NCBI GenBank assembly: GCA_005878415.1
Contig: VBMM01000033.1
Coordinates: 1 to 14,343 of the forward strand
Direction: 5' to 3'
DNA: 14,343 nt
Origin: Methanobacteriota archaeon
GTDB lineage: Archaea; Thermoplasmatota; Thermoplasmata; RBG-16-68-12
Made by a program: the position numbers and the translations under genes. This document shows positions 1-6,276 of the stretch, piece after piece; positions within the stretch are counted from its first letter, which is position 1; every line of letters begins with the position of its first letter. A model generated the notes under the pieces. The model was not told where the DNA came from and did not search any database. It saw only the letters and a list, made by a program, of their open reading frames with translations.

Positions 1-471
1 CTTGAGCATGACTTCCATCACGCGCCCGGCCTTGGTTCGGTCCGGATCGGCAAGGAGCCGGTACAGCATCGTCGGCACGATCTGCCACGAGAGGCCGAAG
101 CGGTCCTTCACCCAGCCGCACTGTTCGGCCTCCGGGACAGCTGACAGGGCCTTCCAGTACCGATCCACCTCCGCCTGGTTCTCGCACGGAATCGTGAACG
201 AGACGGCTTCGTTGAACTTGAAGTACGGTCCACCATTCAGGCCGCTGAACTTCTGGCCCATCAGCGTGAAGTCGACGGACAGGACGTCGCCTTTCTTCCC
301 GCTCGGAAAGTCCGCCGGCGCCGTGACGACGGTGTCGATCCGGGAGCCCGGAAACAAGGACGTGTAGAACTTCGCGGCTTCCACCGCTTGGCCATCGAAC
401 CAGAGGCACGGGACGATGCTCTCCTTGGCGGGCTTCGCGTCGCGGGTCGTCGGTTTCTTCCGGGTCGGCAT
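1..471 (-). CDS. PhnB-like VOC-fold protein (3' end outside window)
   Basis: The minus strand is open from an ATG at 471 to the window edge, giving 157 residues without a stop. The protein reads like the PhnB / '3-demethylubiquinone-9 3-methyltransferase' branch of the VOC (glyoxalase/bleomycin-resistance) superfamily: an early I-V-P-C-L-W-F-D strand, then A-x-x-F-Y-x-S-L-F-P-G-S, later G-L-N-G-G-P, F-x-x-A-V-S-F, W-x-x-L, C-G-W-x-x-D-x-F-G-x-S-W-Q-I-V-P, and a helix starting at a D-P-D-R motif. These are single-domain proteins that form paired beta-alpha-beta-beta-beta metal pockets; the substrate cannot be told from sequence. The first 15 or so residues are basic and low complexity (PTRKK). 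A GGGAG ribosome-binding-like run lies 8 bases before the ATG, and a TATA-like box sits at 518-527, so the gene probably has its own promoter although it follows the permease on the same strand. Confidence 0.88.
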   Translation of the reverse strand, partial: MPTRKKPTTRDAKPAKESIVPCLWFDGQAVEAAKFYTSLFPGSRIDTVVTAPADFPSGKKGDVLSVDFTLMGQKFSGLNGGPYFKFNEAVSFTIPCENQAEVDRYWKALSAVPEAEQCGWVKDRFGLSWQIVPTMLYRLLADPDRTKAGRVMEVMLK

Positions 472-517
472 ATGGATCGCTCCCTGTAGGTTTGGGGGAT
501 GGGCTACCCACCGCGGG

Positions 518-527
518 TTCTTATTCT
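518..527 (-). promoter_or_regulatory. TATA-like box for the PhnB-like gene
   Basis: On the minus strand the A-rich run AGAATAAGAA stands in otherwise GC-rich intergenic DNA about 50 bases upstream of the ATG at 471. With the usual archaeal spacing of about 25 bases, transcription would begin near 498 and leave a leader of about 27 bases holding the GGGAG site. The rest of the 472-625 gap shows nothing else recognisable. Confidence 0.4.
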
Positions 528-625
528 TGCCGGCGGGGCCCTGCCGTCTGCCGCGTCGGCCGAAGATGAATTCGACTCCGAGCCGCGATATCATCCCCGC
601 CCGAATCGTGGTCGGTGACGCCGTC

Positions 626-1927
626 TCACGTTCCCGCGTTCGCCCCTCGCCGTCGCGACAGCGCCCAACTGGTGAGGAGTCCGACGCCGGCGATTGTGAC
701 GCTCGCCGCCAAGAGCATGCCGATGAAAGGCAGGAGGGCCACCGAGACCCCGAGAGAGATCCAGGGGAGAGCCCGCCGCATCCCGCGATCCCGAAGGAGC
801 CGGATTCCGGCGACGGAGCCGATGACGTACGTGAGGATGGCGGCGCCGCTAGCCATGAGGAACGCGGACACGAAGTCGACGTTCAGGACGTAGAACGCGA
901 GGAGGCTCAAGAGGACCAGGACGATCAGGAAGACGAGAGCGTGGTGGGGGACCCCGGTCCGACGATCTACTACGGCGAGCGCCCTCGGGAACACGCCGTC
1001 GCGCGCGGCGGCGTAGTAGACCCTCGCCATCCCCGCGACGTACGCGTTGACGGTCCCGAACGTCACGAAGACCGCGAGGAGGGCGACAAACATCCCGCCG
1101 TACGCCCCGAAGGCGTCCGACAGCATCGCCGCAAAGGGAGTGGCACCTCCCCCGACGGTGTATGCACCCGTCCCGACCGTGACGATGGCCACGGCGAGAT
1201 AGAGGCCGCTGATCAGGAGGACGCTGATGACCACGCTGCGGTGGAAGTCCCGCTCCGGATTCCGGAATTCCTCCGCCACGTTCGAGGTGTTCTCGTACCC
1301 CAGGTACGACCACACGATGAGGGCGGCCGCGGTGCCGATCGACGCGACCCCGTTGGGGAGAAAGGGTGTGTAGTTGGCCGGCGCAATCCTGGGGGCAGAC
1401 GCCACGACGGCAATCGTGAGGGCGGCCAGGATGGCGGCCACCGTGGCGAGCTGCACGCGCCCGGTGAAGCGGATGCCGATGTAGTTGACGACGAACGCCG
1501 CGATGAGGATCGCTGCGGCGACGAGGTAGATGTCCAGTCGGGTCAAGGGGAAGACGAAAGTCAGGTAAGAGGCCGCGGCCACCGTCGCCGCGGGGGCGCC
1601 CAACACCGCCCACGCCAAGAAGAGCCAGGCGGTTGCCGCGCCCGCGCCGACGCCGATGCCATCCCGTGCGAACGCGTAGATCCCACCCGACTCCGGCTTC
1701 CTCGCCGACAGCTTCGCGAAGGTGTAGGCGAAGGGGTAGCTCGCGAGCGACAGGAGCATCCACGAGACGATCGAGGCGGGGCCGGCGATCCGAGCCGCAA
1801 GGCCCGGGATGACGAAGATTCCCGATCCCAGGAGCGAACTGACGTAAATAGCGACCGCGTACCGGAGCGTGATCACGCGGTGCAATGCGGGAGCGACTTC
1901 CTCTCGCGCGTCGCGAACCGGTTCCAT
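626..1927 (-). CDS. APC-family amino acid permease
   Basis: A 433-residue polytopic membrane protein of the amino acid-polyamine-organocation (APC) superfamily. The N-terminal part carries the family hallmark G-S-G-I-F at residues 34-38 in the first membrane helix, followed by the typical helix 2/3 region with A-x-L-S-A-R-x-P-E-S-G-G-x-Y. About twelve hydrophobic segments fill the chain, matching the family length of roughly 420-500 residues. The helix 6 region has S-Y-L-G-Y-E-N, with E-E-x-x-N-P-E-R-D just after it, as in YjeH-like and cationic amino acid transporters. It would sit in the cytoplasmic membrane and exchange or symport amino acids; substrate and direction are unknown. A good ribosome-binding site (GAGGAG, 4 bases before ATG) marks the start. 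It begins 42 bases after the stop of the DHFR-like gene with no obvious separate promoter, so it is probably the last gene of that operon. Confidence 0.9.
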   Translation of the reverse strand: MEPVRDAREEVAPALHRVITLRYAVAIYVSSLLGSGIFVIPGLAARIAGPASIVSWMLLSLASYPFAYTFAKLSARKPESGGIYAFARDGIGVGAGAATAWLFLAWAVLGAPAATVAAASYLTFVFPLTRLDIYLVAAAILIAAFVVNYIGIRFTGRVQLATVAAILAALTIAVVASAPRIAPANYTPFLPNGVASIGTAAALIVWSYLGYENTSNVAEEFRNPERDFHRSVVISVLLISGLYLAVAIVTVGTGAYTVGGGATPFAAMLSDAFGAYGGMFVALLAVFVTFGTVNAYVAGMARVYYAAARDGVFPRALAVVDRRTGVPHHALVFLIVLVLLSLLAFYVLNVDFVSAFLMASGAAILTYVIGSVAGIRLLRDRGMRRALPWISLGVSVALLPFIGMLLAASVTIAGVGLLTSWALSRRRGANAGT

Positions 1928-1969
1928 CCAGCTCCTCAGTCTCGCTTCTTCTGCCTCGGTGATCCCACG

Positions 1970-2542
1970 CTAGGTCGTTGTGTGCGGCTCGCGATGATAG
2001 TAGAGCAAGACACCGCCCGATTTCAACGGCCTCGATTCAACAAGCTTCAGCTTGAGCCTCTCGGGACTCTCCTTGAAGAGGGGATTTCCGCCGCCGAGGA
2101 CGACCGGCGCGAGGCAGAGACGGTACTCATCGATCAGCCCTTTCCGTGTCAGCGTTGCCGAGAGGTTGGCGCTTCCGAAGATGAAGAGGTCCTTGCCGGG
2201 TTGCCGCTTCAGTTTGGCAACCTCCTCCTCCGCGTTCCCGTTGACCAGTCTCGAATTGTTCCACTCGGCACTCTTCATCGTCCTCGAGAAGACGACCTTG
2301 GGGACGCTGTTCATGAAATCGGCGATCTCGCCTTTCTCCTTCGACCAGAATGACGCCATCCCTTCGTACGTCACGCGACCGAACAAGAGCGTGCCGATCG
2401 ACTTCGACTGCTCGATGGAGAACCGCTCCAGCTCCTCTCCCCAAACCGTGTCATGCCAGTCGATCTCCCAACTCTTCCGACCCTCGAAGAAGCCATCCAG
2501 CGTCACGAGATTCCACATGATCAGTTTTCTCACGCGAATCAC
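1970..2542 (-). CDS. Dihydrofolate reductase-family (RibD C-terminal-like) protein
   Basis: A 190-residue protein with the DHFR-like fold of the RibD C-terminal domain family, as in YwjB/YyaP-type proteins. Visible motifs are an N-terminal strand ending in L-V-T-L-D-G-F-F-E-G, the L-L-F-G-R-V-T-Y-E-G-M NADPH-binding segment near residue 55, K-V-V-F-S-R-T near 85, and the I-F-G-S-A-N-L ... G-L-I-D-E-Y-R-L-x-x-x-P-V-V-L-G-G-G-x-P-L-F block of the C-terminal half. It is probably a cytoplasmic NAD(P)H-dependent reductase; it is not a proven folate enzyme. The start chosen is a GTG at 2542 whose GTGA overlaps the stop of the upstream SRPBCC gene, implying translational coupling; a GTG three codons later is possible. 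Base composition looks less GC-rich than the peptidase or MOSC genes at the other end of the window, fitting an acquired cluster. Confidence 0.88.
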   Translation of the reverse strand: MIRVRKLIMWNLVTLDGFFEGRKSWEIDWHDTVWGEELERFSIEQSKSIGTLLFGRVTYEGMASFWSKEKGEIADFMNSVPKVVFSRTMKSAEWNNSRLVNGNAEEEVAKLKRQPGKDLFIFGSANLSATLTRKGLIDEYRLCLAPVVLGGGNPLFKESPERLKLKLVESRPLKSGGVLLYYHREPHTTT

Positions 2543-3129
2543 CCGTCCTGCGTCGGTCCATCGCGTTTCGATTCTTGACGTTGCCGTTCGACCCGCGGGC
2601 CCGTGCGTCGCCCTCCGAGCGGAGGGTAGAGATTGCGGACTGCCGCGATTCTTCGGGGGAAATCAGCGAGCGGTGTGTGGTCGAGCTCGTGCTCGAGTCG
2701 GTCTAGGAGTGCATGCGTCGCGGGCGCGATTTGAACGGCCATCTGTGGCGCGAGCCGCGTGTGCGTCAAGCGCAGGCGCGTGCCTTCGGCTTCGGGTGCG
2801 AGCTCCCATCGGATGATGCTCCTCTCGCCGGTCGGGATGCCTTTTCGGGGCTCGATGTTGCGCTCGTGCTCGAAGACGCGCGGCGGGTCCCACGTGAGGA
2901 TGCGTCCCGTCACATGGACCTGCGCGCCGCCGCTCCAGAACTCGATTCGCCCATCCTTTCGACCTTCGATGATTGCCTTCGTCATATACCAGCGCTGCAG
3001 GTGCTCGGAGCCCGTGATCGCGTCCCACACGTCCTCGATCGGGTGACCGAGGTGCCGCTCGAACGCGAGCGTCGCCGAGTCGCCTTCGTACGACACCTTG
3101 CCCGCACGCGATGCGGCGGGGTCCGTCAT
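2539..3129 (-). CDS. AHSA1/SRPBCC-domain protein
   Basis: A 196-residue member of the SRPBCC (START/Bet v1-like) superfamily, AHSA1 type. Family signs are L-x-F-E-R-x-L-x-H-P-I-E-D-V-W-D-A-I-T near residues 22-40, then L-Q-R-W-Y, a G-x-x-x-x-W-D-P-P-R-V-F-E-H segment and an R-W-E-L ... T-R-L-R-L-T-H-T stretch. These cytoplasmic proteins form a helix-grip pocket for hydrophobic ligands and are very often encoded beside ArsR repressors. The longer open frame to 3225 is not used: the ATG at 3129 forms an ATGA with the arsR stop, and the homologous domain starts about 20 residues after it. The C-terminal 25 residues are basic and low complexity. It ends in a GTGA overlap with the DHFR-like gene. 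The ligand is unknown. Confidence 0.9.
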   Translation of the reverse strand: MTDPAASRAGKVSYEGDSATLAFERHLGHPIEDVWDAITGSEHLQRWYMTKAIIEGRKDGRIEFWSGGAQVHVTGRILTWDPPRVFEHERNIEPRKGIPTGERSIIRWELAPEAEGTRLRLTHTRLAPQMAVQIAPATHALLDRLEHELDHTPLADFPRRIAAVRNLYPPLGGRRTGPRVERQRQESKRDGPTQDG

Positions 3130-3473
3130 CGAGGTCGCCTCCGCTTCGGGCGCGCTTTCCCGTTTAGGTAACGTTCGAGCGCGTCGAGGGTCTCTGGCCA
3201 CATGGCCTGGTACTTCGCCACCCACTCATAAAGTTCCGCGAGTCCTTCGGGATTCAGCTTGTAGATTCTCTGCTGCGCGTTCACTTGAACGTTCACGAGC
3301 CCCGCGTCGCGGAGCACCCTGAGGTGGCGCGACACGCCGGGCTGCGTGAGGTGCGAGAACCGCGCGGCGATGTCCCCCGCCTTCCGGCTGCCGCCCGTGA
3401 GGAGGTCGAGGACCGCCCGGCGAGTCGGGTCGGAGATCGCGAAGAAGACGTCCTTCGTCACGATTGTCCTCAC
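3126..3473 (-). CDS. ArsR-family winged-helix repressor
   Basis: A 115-residue winged helix-turn-helix regulator. It opens with the ArsR signature F-x-A-I-S-D-P-T-R-R-A-V-L-D-L-L (residues 10-25), then D-I-A-A-R-F and the recognition helix Q-P-G-V-S-R-H-L-R-V-L-R-D-A-G-L-V (44-60), followed by a short wing with Q-Q-R-I-Y-K-L. The C-terminal part (Y-Q-A-M-W-P-E-T-L-D-A-L-E-R-Y-L) is the extension seen in the subfamily that pairs with SRPBCC genes. There are no cysteines, so it is not a thiol-based metal sensor; a small-molecule or redox-independent signal is more likely. GTG at 3473 is the start, giving a GTGA overlap with the upstream gene, and its TGA overlaps the SRPBCC start. It probably represses its own operon; the near-palindrome at 4772-4783 is a candidate operator. 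Confidence 0.93.
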   Translation of the reverse strand: MRTIVTKDVFFAISDPTRRAVLDLLTGGSRKAGDIAARFSHLTQPGVSRHLRVLRDAGLVNVQVNAQQRIYKLNPEGLAELYEWVAKYQAMWPETLDALERYLNGKARPKRRRPR

Positions 3474-3898
3474 CCGAACCTCTTCTCGAGCTCGGCGAAA
3501 AAGACCTTGGACAGCCGAACGAAGTCGGCTTCGCTCAGTCGGACCTCATCGCCCGCTTTGAGCTTCAGCACGGACTTCTCCGGAGGGAGCGTCATTCCCG
3601 AACTCGCGGAGTTGGGCCACCCGGGCAGCCTGTCGACTTGCACCTTGCCATGGTTCAGTAGGAGCGAGTTGCACAGCACGCGCACCTCGTTCAACGGATT
3701 GCCGTCCTTGCCCTCGCTGCCCGTGAGCCGGTGGACGAACATGTAGTCCAAGAGGAGGACTTGGTCGTTGAAGAAGCGAGCCTCGAACTCCTCGGAGGGC
3801 GCCTTGCCGACCTGGCTTCGGTACGCCCGGAGGTTGGCCTCGACCCTCGCGCGACACGCTGCGATGTAGTCCTTCGGATACTTCTTCATCCCGAGCAT
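3470..3898 (-). CDS. Conserved hypothetical protein (KDYxxxCRxxV family)
   Basis: A 142-residue soluble protein that I recognise only as a recurrent uncharacterised family. It begins M-K-K-Y-P-K-D-Y-I-A-A-C-R, has a central F-F-N-D-Q-V-L-L-L-D-Y-M-F-V-H-R (residues 42-57), then E-G-K-D-G-N-P-L-N-E-V-R-V-L-C-N-S (62-78), and ends with L-K-A-G-D-E-V-x-L-S-E-A-D-F-x-x-L-S-K-x-F-F-A-E-L-E-K-R-F. No signal peptide, membrane helix or catalytic motif is visible; mostly helical. The upstream extension to 3994 would run into the VOC gene, so the start is one of two nearby ATGs, 3898 (preferred, 4 bases after the VOC stop) or 3889. Its TGA lies in a GTGA overlap with arsR, so it is a full operon member. 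Position between the VOC and regulator genes suggests a role in the same response; the function is unknown. Confidence 0.8.
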   Translation of the reverse strand: MLGMKKYPKDYIAACRARVEANLRAYRSQVGKAPSEEFEARFFNDQVLLLDYMFVHRLTGSEGKDGNPLNEVRVLCNSLLLNHGKVQVDRLPGWPNSASSGMTLPPEKSVLKLKAGDEVRLSEADFVRLSKVFFAELEKRFG

Positions 3899-3902
3899 GG
3901 GA

Positions 3903-4739
3903 TTAACCCTTCCACTGGTTCTGGGCCGGCTGCAGCAAAGAGAAATGGTTGCCGTCGGGATCCGTGAAGTTGGCATAGACGCCAAACGGCTCATCTTTCG
4001 GCGCGGGCTCCTGAAACTTCACGCCGCGGGACTTGAAGATCTCGACGTCCTTCCGGCAGTCGTTCGTCCGGAACACCCAGTGGTTCCCGCCGCTGTCCGC
4101 GTCCGGAGGCGTGCGCGGATCGACGACGTACCGTCCCTTCAGGAGGATGAACTCGAGCTCCAGGCCTTTAGGCGCGACGGTGAGCCAGCGGGGGCGGCCG
4201 GCTTGCTGGTAATCCTGGCGCTTCTCGAAGCCGAGCCCGTCCACGTAGAACTTCAGCGCCCGGTCCTGATTGCCGACGATGATCGGGACGTGGGTCGTCT
4301 TCTGGAAGATGCGATCATCGTTCTTGGCCGCCTCGCCGGCGATGTTGGGCTGGAGCATCGTGAACAAGTTGCCGTCCGGATCCTTGAATGAGGCCGAGAT
4401 GCCCCACGCTTGCTTCTGCGGCTCCTTGTACGCGCCGACGTGGAAGTCCACTCCGCGTGCCTTGAGTCTCTCGTAACCTTTGAGGCAGTCCTCCGTGAGG
4501 AACGCGATGTGGTTCCCCGCCGTTCCCGCTTCCGGACCTACGCCCATCTCGACCTTCTGTCTGCCTTGCGCGAGGATAAACTCGAGTTCCTCGCCCTTGG
4601 GCGCGACGGTGAGCCAGCGTGGGTTACCGGGCAGCCCGTAATCCGCGCGCTTCTCGAAGCCGAGCGCCTCCGTGTAAAACTTCAGGGATTTCTCCTGATC
4701 GCTCACAACGATGGGCACGTGCGTCAGTTTCTCGATCAT
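3903..4739 (-). CDS. Tandem-domain VOC (glyoxalase/dioxygenase-fold) protein
   Basis: A 278-residue protein made of two VOC modules, residues about 3-128 and 140-273. Each opens with T-H-V-P-I-(V/I)-V and a Y-x-(E/D)-(A/G)-L-G-F-E-K-R helix, has P-R-W-L-T-V-A-P-K-G-x-x-L-E-F-I-L and G-N-H, and closes with a D-P-D-G-N strand. The histidines of the metal site are present, but the usual last Glu of the second D-P-D-G-N strand is Thr in module 1 and Ser in module 2, so classical metal chemistry is uncertain and a binding or sequestration role is possible. The start at 4739 is favoured by TGGAGATGA lying 5-9 bases upstream; an in-frame ATG at 4748 would fit leaderless initiation from the TATA-like box at 4774-4781, and a TTG at 4754 is unlikely. 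First gene of the operon, 4 bases before the next. Confidence 0.9.
   Translation of the reverse strand: MIEKLTHVPIVVSDQEKSLKFYTEALGFEKRADYGLPGNPRWLTVAPKGEELEFILAQGRQKVEMGVGPEAGTAGNHIAFLTEDCLKGYERLKARGVDFHVGAYKEPQKQAWGISASFKDPDGNLFTMLQPNIAGEAAKNDDRIFQKTTHVPIIVGNQDRALKFYVDGLGFEKRQDYQQAGRPRWLTVAPKGLELEFILLKGRYVVDPRTPPDADSGGNHWVFRTNDCRKDVEIFKSRGVKFQEPAPKDEPFGVYANFTDPDGNHFSLLQPAQNQWKG
4171..4619 (-). repeat. Internal gene duplication within the VOC gene
   Basis: A 20-base identical stretch encoding the W-L-T-V-A-P-K-G region occurs at 4171-4190 and again at 4600-4619, exactly 429 bases (143 codons) apart, in the same frame. The flanking codons are similar too. This is what remains of the duplication that produced the two VOC modules, perhaps kept alike by conversion. 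Confidence 0.7.
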
Positions 4740-4771
4740 GGGCTTCATCTCCAAAAGCTGTATGATGCCCC

Positions 4772-4783
4772 GGTTATTTAACC
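4772..4783. promoter_or_regulatory. Near-palindromic TATA region / candidate operator
   Basis: GGTTATTTAACC reads the same on both strands except for the two central bases. On the minus strand it contains TTAAATAA, placed so that transcription would start about 4751, only a few bases before the VOC start codons. On the plus strand it could equally serve the small gene beginning near 4857. The arms GGTTA/TAACC are a plausible dyad for the ArsR-family repressor encoded downstream. A second A-rich run on the minus strand at 4791-4798 could be an alternative box. The role is inferred from position only. Confidence 0.45.
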
Positions 4784-4865
4784 ATTAGGTTATTTTTTCC
4801 CGGGGAGCTTAGGGCGGGGTTCGATTCCCGCAGCACCACGCCTTCGGAACTGCTTAGTGAGTCCG

Positions 4866-5123
4866 ATGGCATGTCGGTCCGTGCAGGGGAGAACTTGGAA
4901 AGGCGCGACTCCAGAGGCGCTCGCACGGGTTCGAGAGGTCTTACTCCGCCGAGGTGCGATTGAAGACAAGGACCTGACGAATCCGCATGAGGCCTGGCGC
5001 GTGCGGATCGAGAAGACCGTGTTCACCGGCTACCGAAGCGGCTCGATCTATTGCAATGGGGGCCACCTCCCCGAGCTGCCGTTCCTATACGAGTCGATTT
5101 CGAATCTCCTGGAGCAGCATTGA
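4866..5123 (+). CDS. Small conserved-looking protein with VFTGYRSG motif
   Basis: An 85-residue cytoplasmic protein, orphan on its strand. Codon choice and the balanced sequence support a real gene: a helix with P-E-A-L-A-R-V-R-E-V-L-L-R-R-G, an N-P-H-E-A-W-R-V-R-I-E segment, then T-V-F-T-G-Y-R-S-G-S-I-Y-C-N-G-G and a final E-L-P-F-L-Y-E-S-I-S-N-L-L helix. The T-x-Y-R-S-G-x-(I/V) strand-turn-strand recalls the TBP-like N-terminal domain of RNase HIII, but this is a weak resemblance and I do not assign that function. ATG at 4866 was chosen; GTG at 4857 or 4881 are alternatives because no clear ribosome-binding site is visible. The near-palindromic A/T box at 4772-4783 could be its promoter, giving a leader of about 60 bases. 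Confidence 0.65.
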   Translation: MACRSVQGRTWKGATPEALARVREVLLRRGAIEDKDLTNPHEAWRVRIEKTVFTGYRSGSIYCNGGHLPELPFLYESISNLLEQH

Positions 5124-5205
5124 TCCGAATCGGAGAGGAGGCGCGCCCGGGTCCCCGGCGGTTTCCTAGCCGAAAGCTTTTCCCCGCCGGCGACGTGCGG
5201 CACGC

Positions 5206-5772
5206 ATGAACGACCGAGGTCCGTTCCTCTGGCTCTCGAAGAAAGCGCCTCCTGCCGGATTCTCAGAACTTCCACGGGGCGGCATGTGCGTGTGCACCTT
5301 CCTGTTCGTCACCCGGGATGATCGGATCCTCCTGGGGAAATATGCGGACGACCCGAAGTGGGAGGAGCTCGCCGGGCTGGACCAGGGCCGCCGGCTTGCG
5401 AACATGAACGGCTGGACGATTCCCGCGAGCCACCTCAAGTTCGGGGAGGACCCGCGGCAGACCGCGCGGGGGATCGGCGAGCAGATTCTCCTGATGAAAG
5501 GCGCGCGGTACTCGGAACCACGTACCGAAGTCGATGCGTACCCGTCCCAGTGGACCCCGGGCGAGACGCACTACGACATCTGGTTCTTCGTCGACGCGGT
5601 GCCGCCGAAGACATACGAGGGGCGGGCTCCGGCATGGTACCGCGAGCTCGGATGGCACGATCCACGGACCCTCGCTGCCGGCGGATACGCCCGCGCCCAC
5701 GAGGACGTCGTGGCTCGATGGCTCACCACCCGTTCCGATGGCACTCGCCACGCCGCCGAACCGAGCCGTTGA
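5206..5772 (+). CDS. Nudix-fold protein with degenerate Nudix box
   Basis: A 188-residue protein. Residues about 25-160 look like a Nudix domain: G-G-M-C-V-C-T-F-L-F-V-T-R-D-D-R-I-L-L-G-K-Y, then W-T-I-P-A-S-H-L-K-F-G-E-D-P-R-Q-T-A-R (70-88), and later H-Y-D-I-W-F-F-V-D-A. In the canonical box G-G-x-x-E-x-G-E-x-x-x-x-A-x-x-R-E-x-x-E-E, the first Gly pair is A-S, the first Glu is Lys78, and the metal-binding R-E-x-x-E-E is A-R-G-I-G-E-Q-I, so only one acidic residue (Glu92) remains. Hydrolysis of nucleoside diphosphate derivatives is therefore doubtful, and ligand binding may be its role. The surrounding positions still look conserved, so this is a divergent subfamily rather than decay. ATG at 5206 is the first start; no clear ribosome-binding site. 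It converges on the SRPBCC gene, 27 bases away. Confidence 0.78.
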   Translation: MNDRGPFLWLSKKAPPAGFSELPRGGMCVCTFLFVTRDDRILLGKYADDPKWEELAGLDQGRRLANMNGWTIPASHLKFGEDPRQTARGIGEQILLMKGARYSEPRTEVDAYPSQWTPGETHYDIWFFVDAVPPKTYEGRAPAWYRELGWHDPRTLAAGGYARAHEDVVARWLTTRSDGTRHAAEPSR

Positions 5773-5799
5773 CGTCCCGTCGTCTGGGGCGACCTTGGC

Positions 5800-6222
5800 C
5801 TATCGGTACTTCTTCAGCGCCGAGTTGTCCTCTTCGAAGGTCATCGCGAAGTAGTCGAGCGCGTTCTTGCGCACCGCGTTCTCCGTCATCCCTGGGGGCA
5901 CGACGAACTCGCCCTCGACGACGACCCGGGTCTTGTTGCCTTGCGGGGTGTACGTGTGCGTATGCTTCGTGCCCTTCATCGGCCCGGAGAGGTACTCCAG
6001 GTCGAAGCCCTTCGGCGGGTGGTAGTCCAGCCGGAGCTTCTCCACGTCGAACGTCCCGTCGGGATTGCCGAGCTTCGCCTCGACCGTCATCGCGCTGCCT
6101 TTCTGCTCCAAGACCTTCTGCACGACGAACGCCCCGTGCTGATGGGCGTCGTTGTCCTGGATGTACTTCCAGAGCTTGTCGATCGGTGCGTCGAACACTC
6201 CGTCGTCTCGTATGTGGACCAT
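5800..6222 (-). CDS. SRPBCC-fold protein
   Basis: A 140-residue SRPBCC (polyketide cyclase/START-like) protein. It starts D-D-G-V-F-D-A-P-I-D-K-L-W-K-Y-I-Q-D, the usual first strand and helix, and has alternating strands such as M-T-V-E-A-K, G-F-D-L-E-Y-L-S-G-P-M-K-G-T-K-H-T-H-T-Y-T-P and K-T-R-V-V-V-E-G-E-F-V-V-P-P, ending with a long helix containing A-M-T-F-E-E-D-N. It should bind a hydrophobic ligand in the cytoplasm; no catalytic residue can be named. The longer frame to 6360 extends across the promoter and is rejected: ATG at 6222 precedes the first conserved strand and lies about 40 bases after a GATAAGG/CCTTATC box. It is a distant relative of, not a copy of, the AHSA1 protein at 2539-3129. 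Confidence 0.85.
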   Translation of the reverse strand: MVHIRDDGVFDAPIDKLWKYIQDNDAHQHGAFVVQKVLEQKGSAMTVEAKLGNPDGTFDVEKLRLDYHPPKGFDLEYLSGPMKGTKHTHTYTPQGNKTRVVVEGEFVVPPGMTENAVRKNALDYFAMTFEEDNSALKKYR

Positions 6223-6258
6223 GGTGGGCGTCCCCGGCCGTCCAAAAACGCATCGGCT

Positions 6259-6266
6259 AGATAAGG
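6259..6266 (-). promoter_or_regulatory. TATA-like box CCTTATCT for the SRPBCC gene
   Basis: Minus-strand CCTTATCT, one of several similar boxes in this window, lies about 40 bases before the ATG at 6222. Start would be near 6238, giving a leader of about 15 bases. Confidence 0.45.
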
Positions 6267-6276
6267 GTGTCCCGCT

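Noticed and set aside
416..2353. 645-residue plus-strand open frame
   Set aside because: It lies antisense to the permease and DHFR-like genes, and its composition (very rich in Arg, Asp, Glu, Gly) is that of a GC-rich shadow frame without family motifs.
3903..3994. Upstream extension of the 142-residue hypothetical protein
   Set aside because: It would overlap the VOC coding sequence and adds residues unlike the family; starts at 3898 or 3889 fit better.
4793..4800. T-rich run as a plus-strand terminator
   Set aside because: No plus-strand gene ends upstream; the run is better explained as an A-rich promoter element on the minus strand.
4801..4840. tRNA-like T-arm sequence (GCGGG-GTTCGATT-CCCGC followed by AGCACCA)
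   Set aside because: The loop is 8 bases instead of 7, and no acceptor, D-arm or anticodon arm can be folded upstream, so it is at most a tRNA 3'-end remnant or chance; no matching attachment repeat or integrase was seen.
4790..5026. 78-residue minus-strand open frame
   Set aside because: Antisense to the small plus-strand protein, with Arg/Ser-rich composition and no motif.
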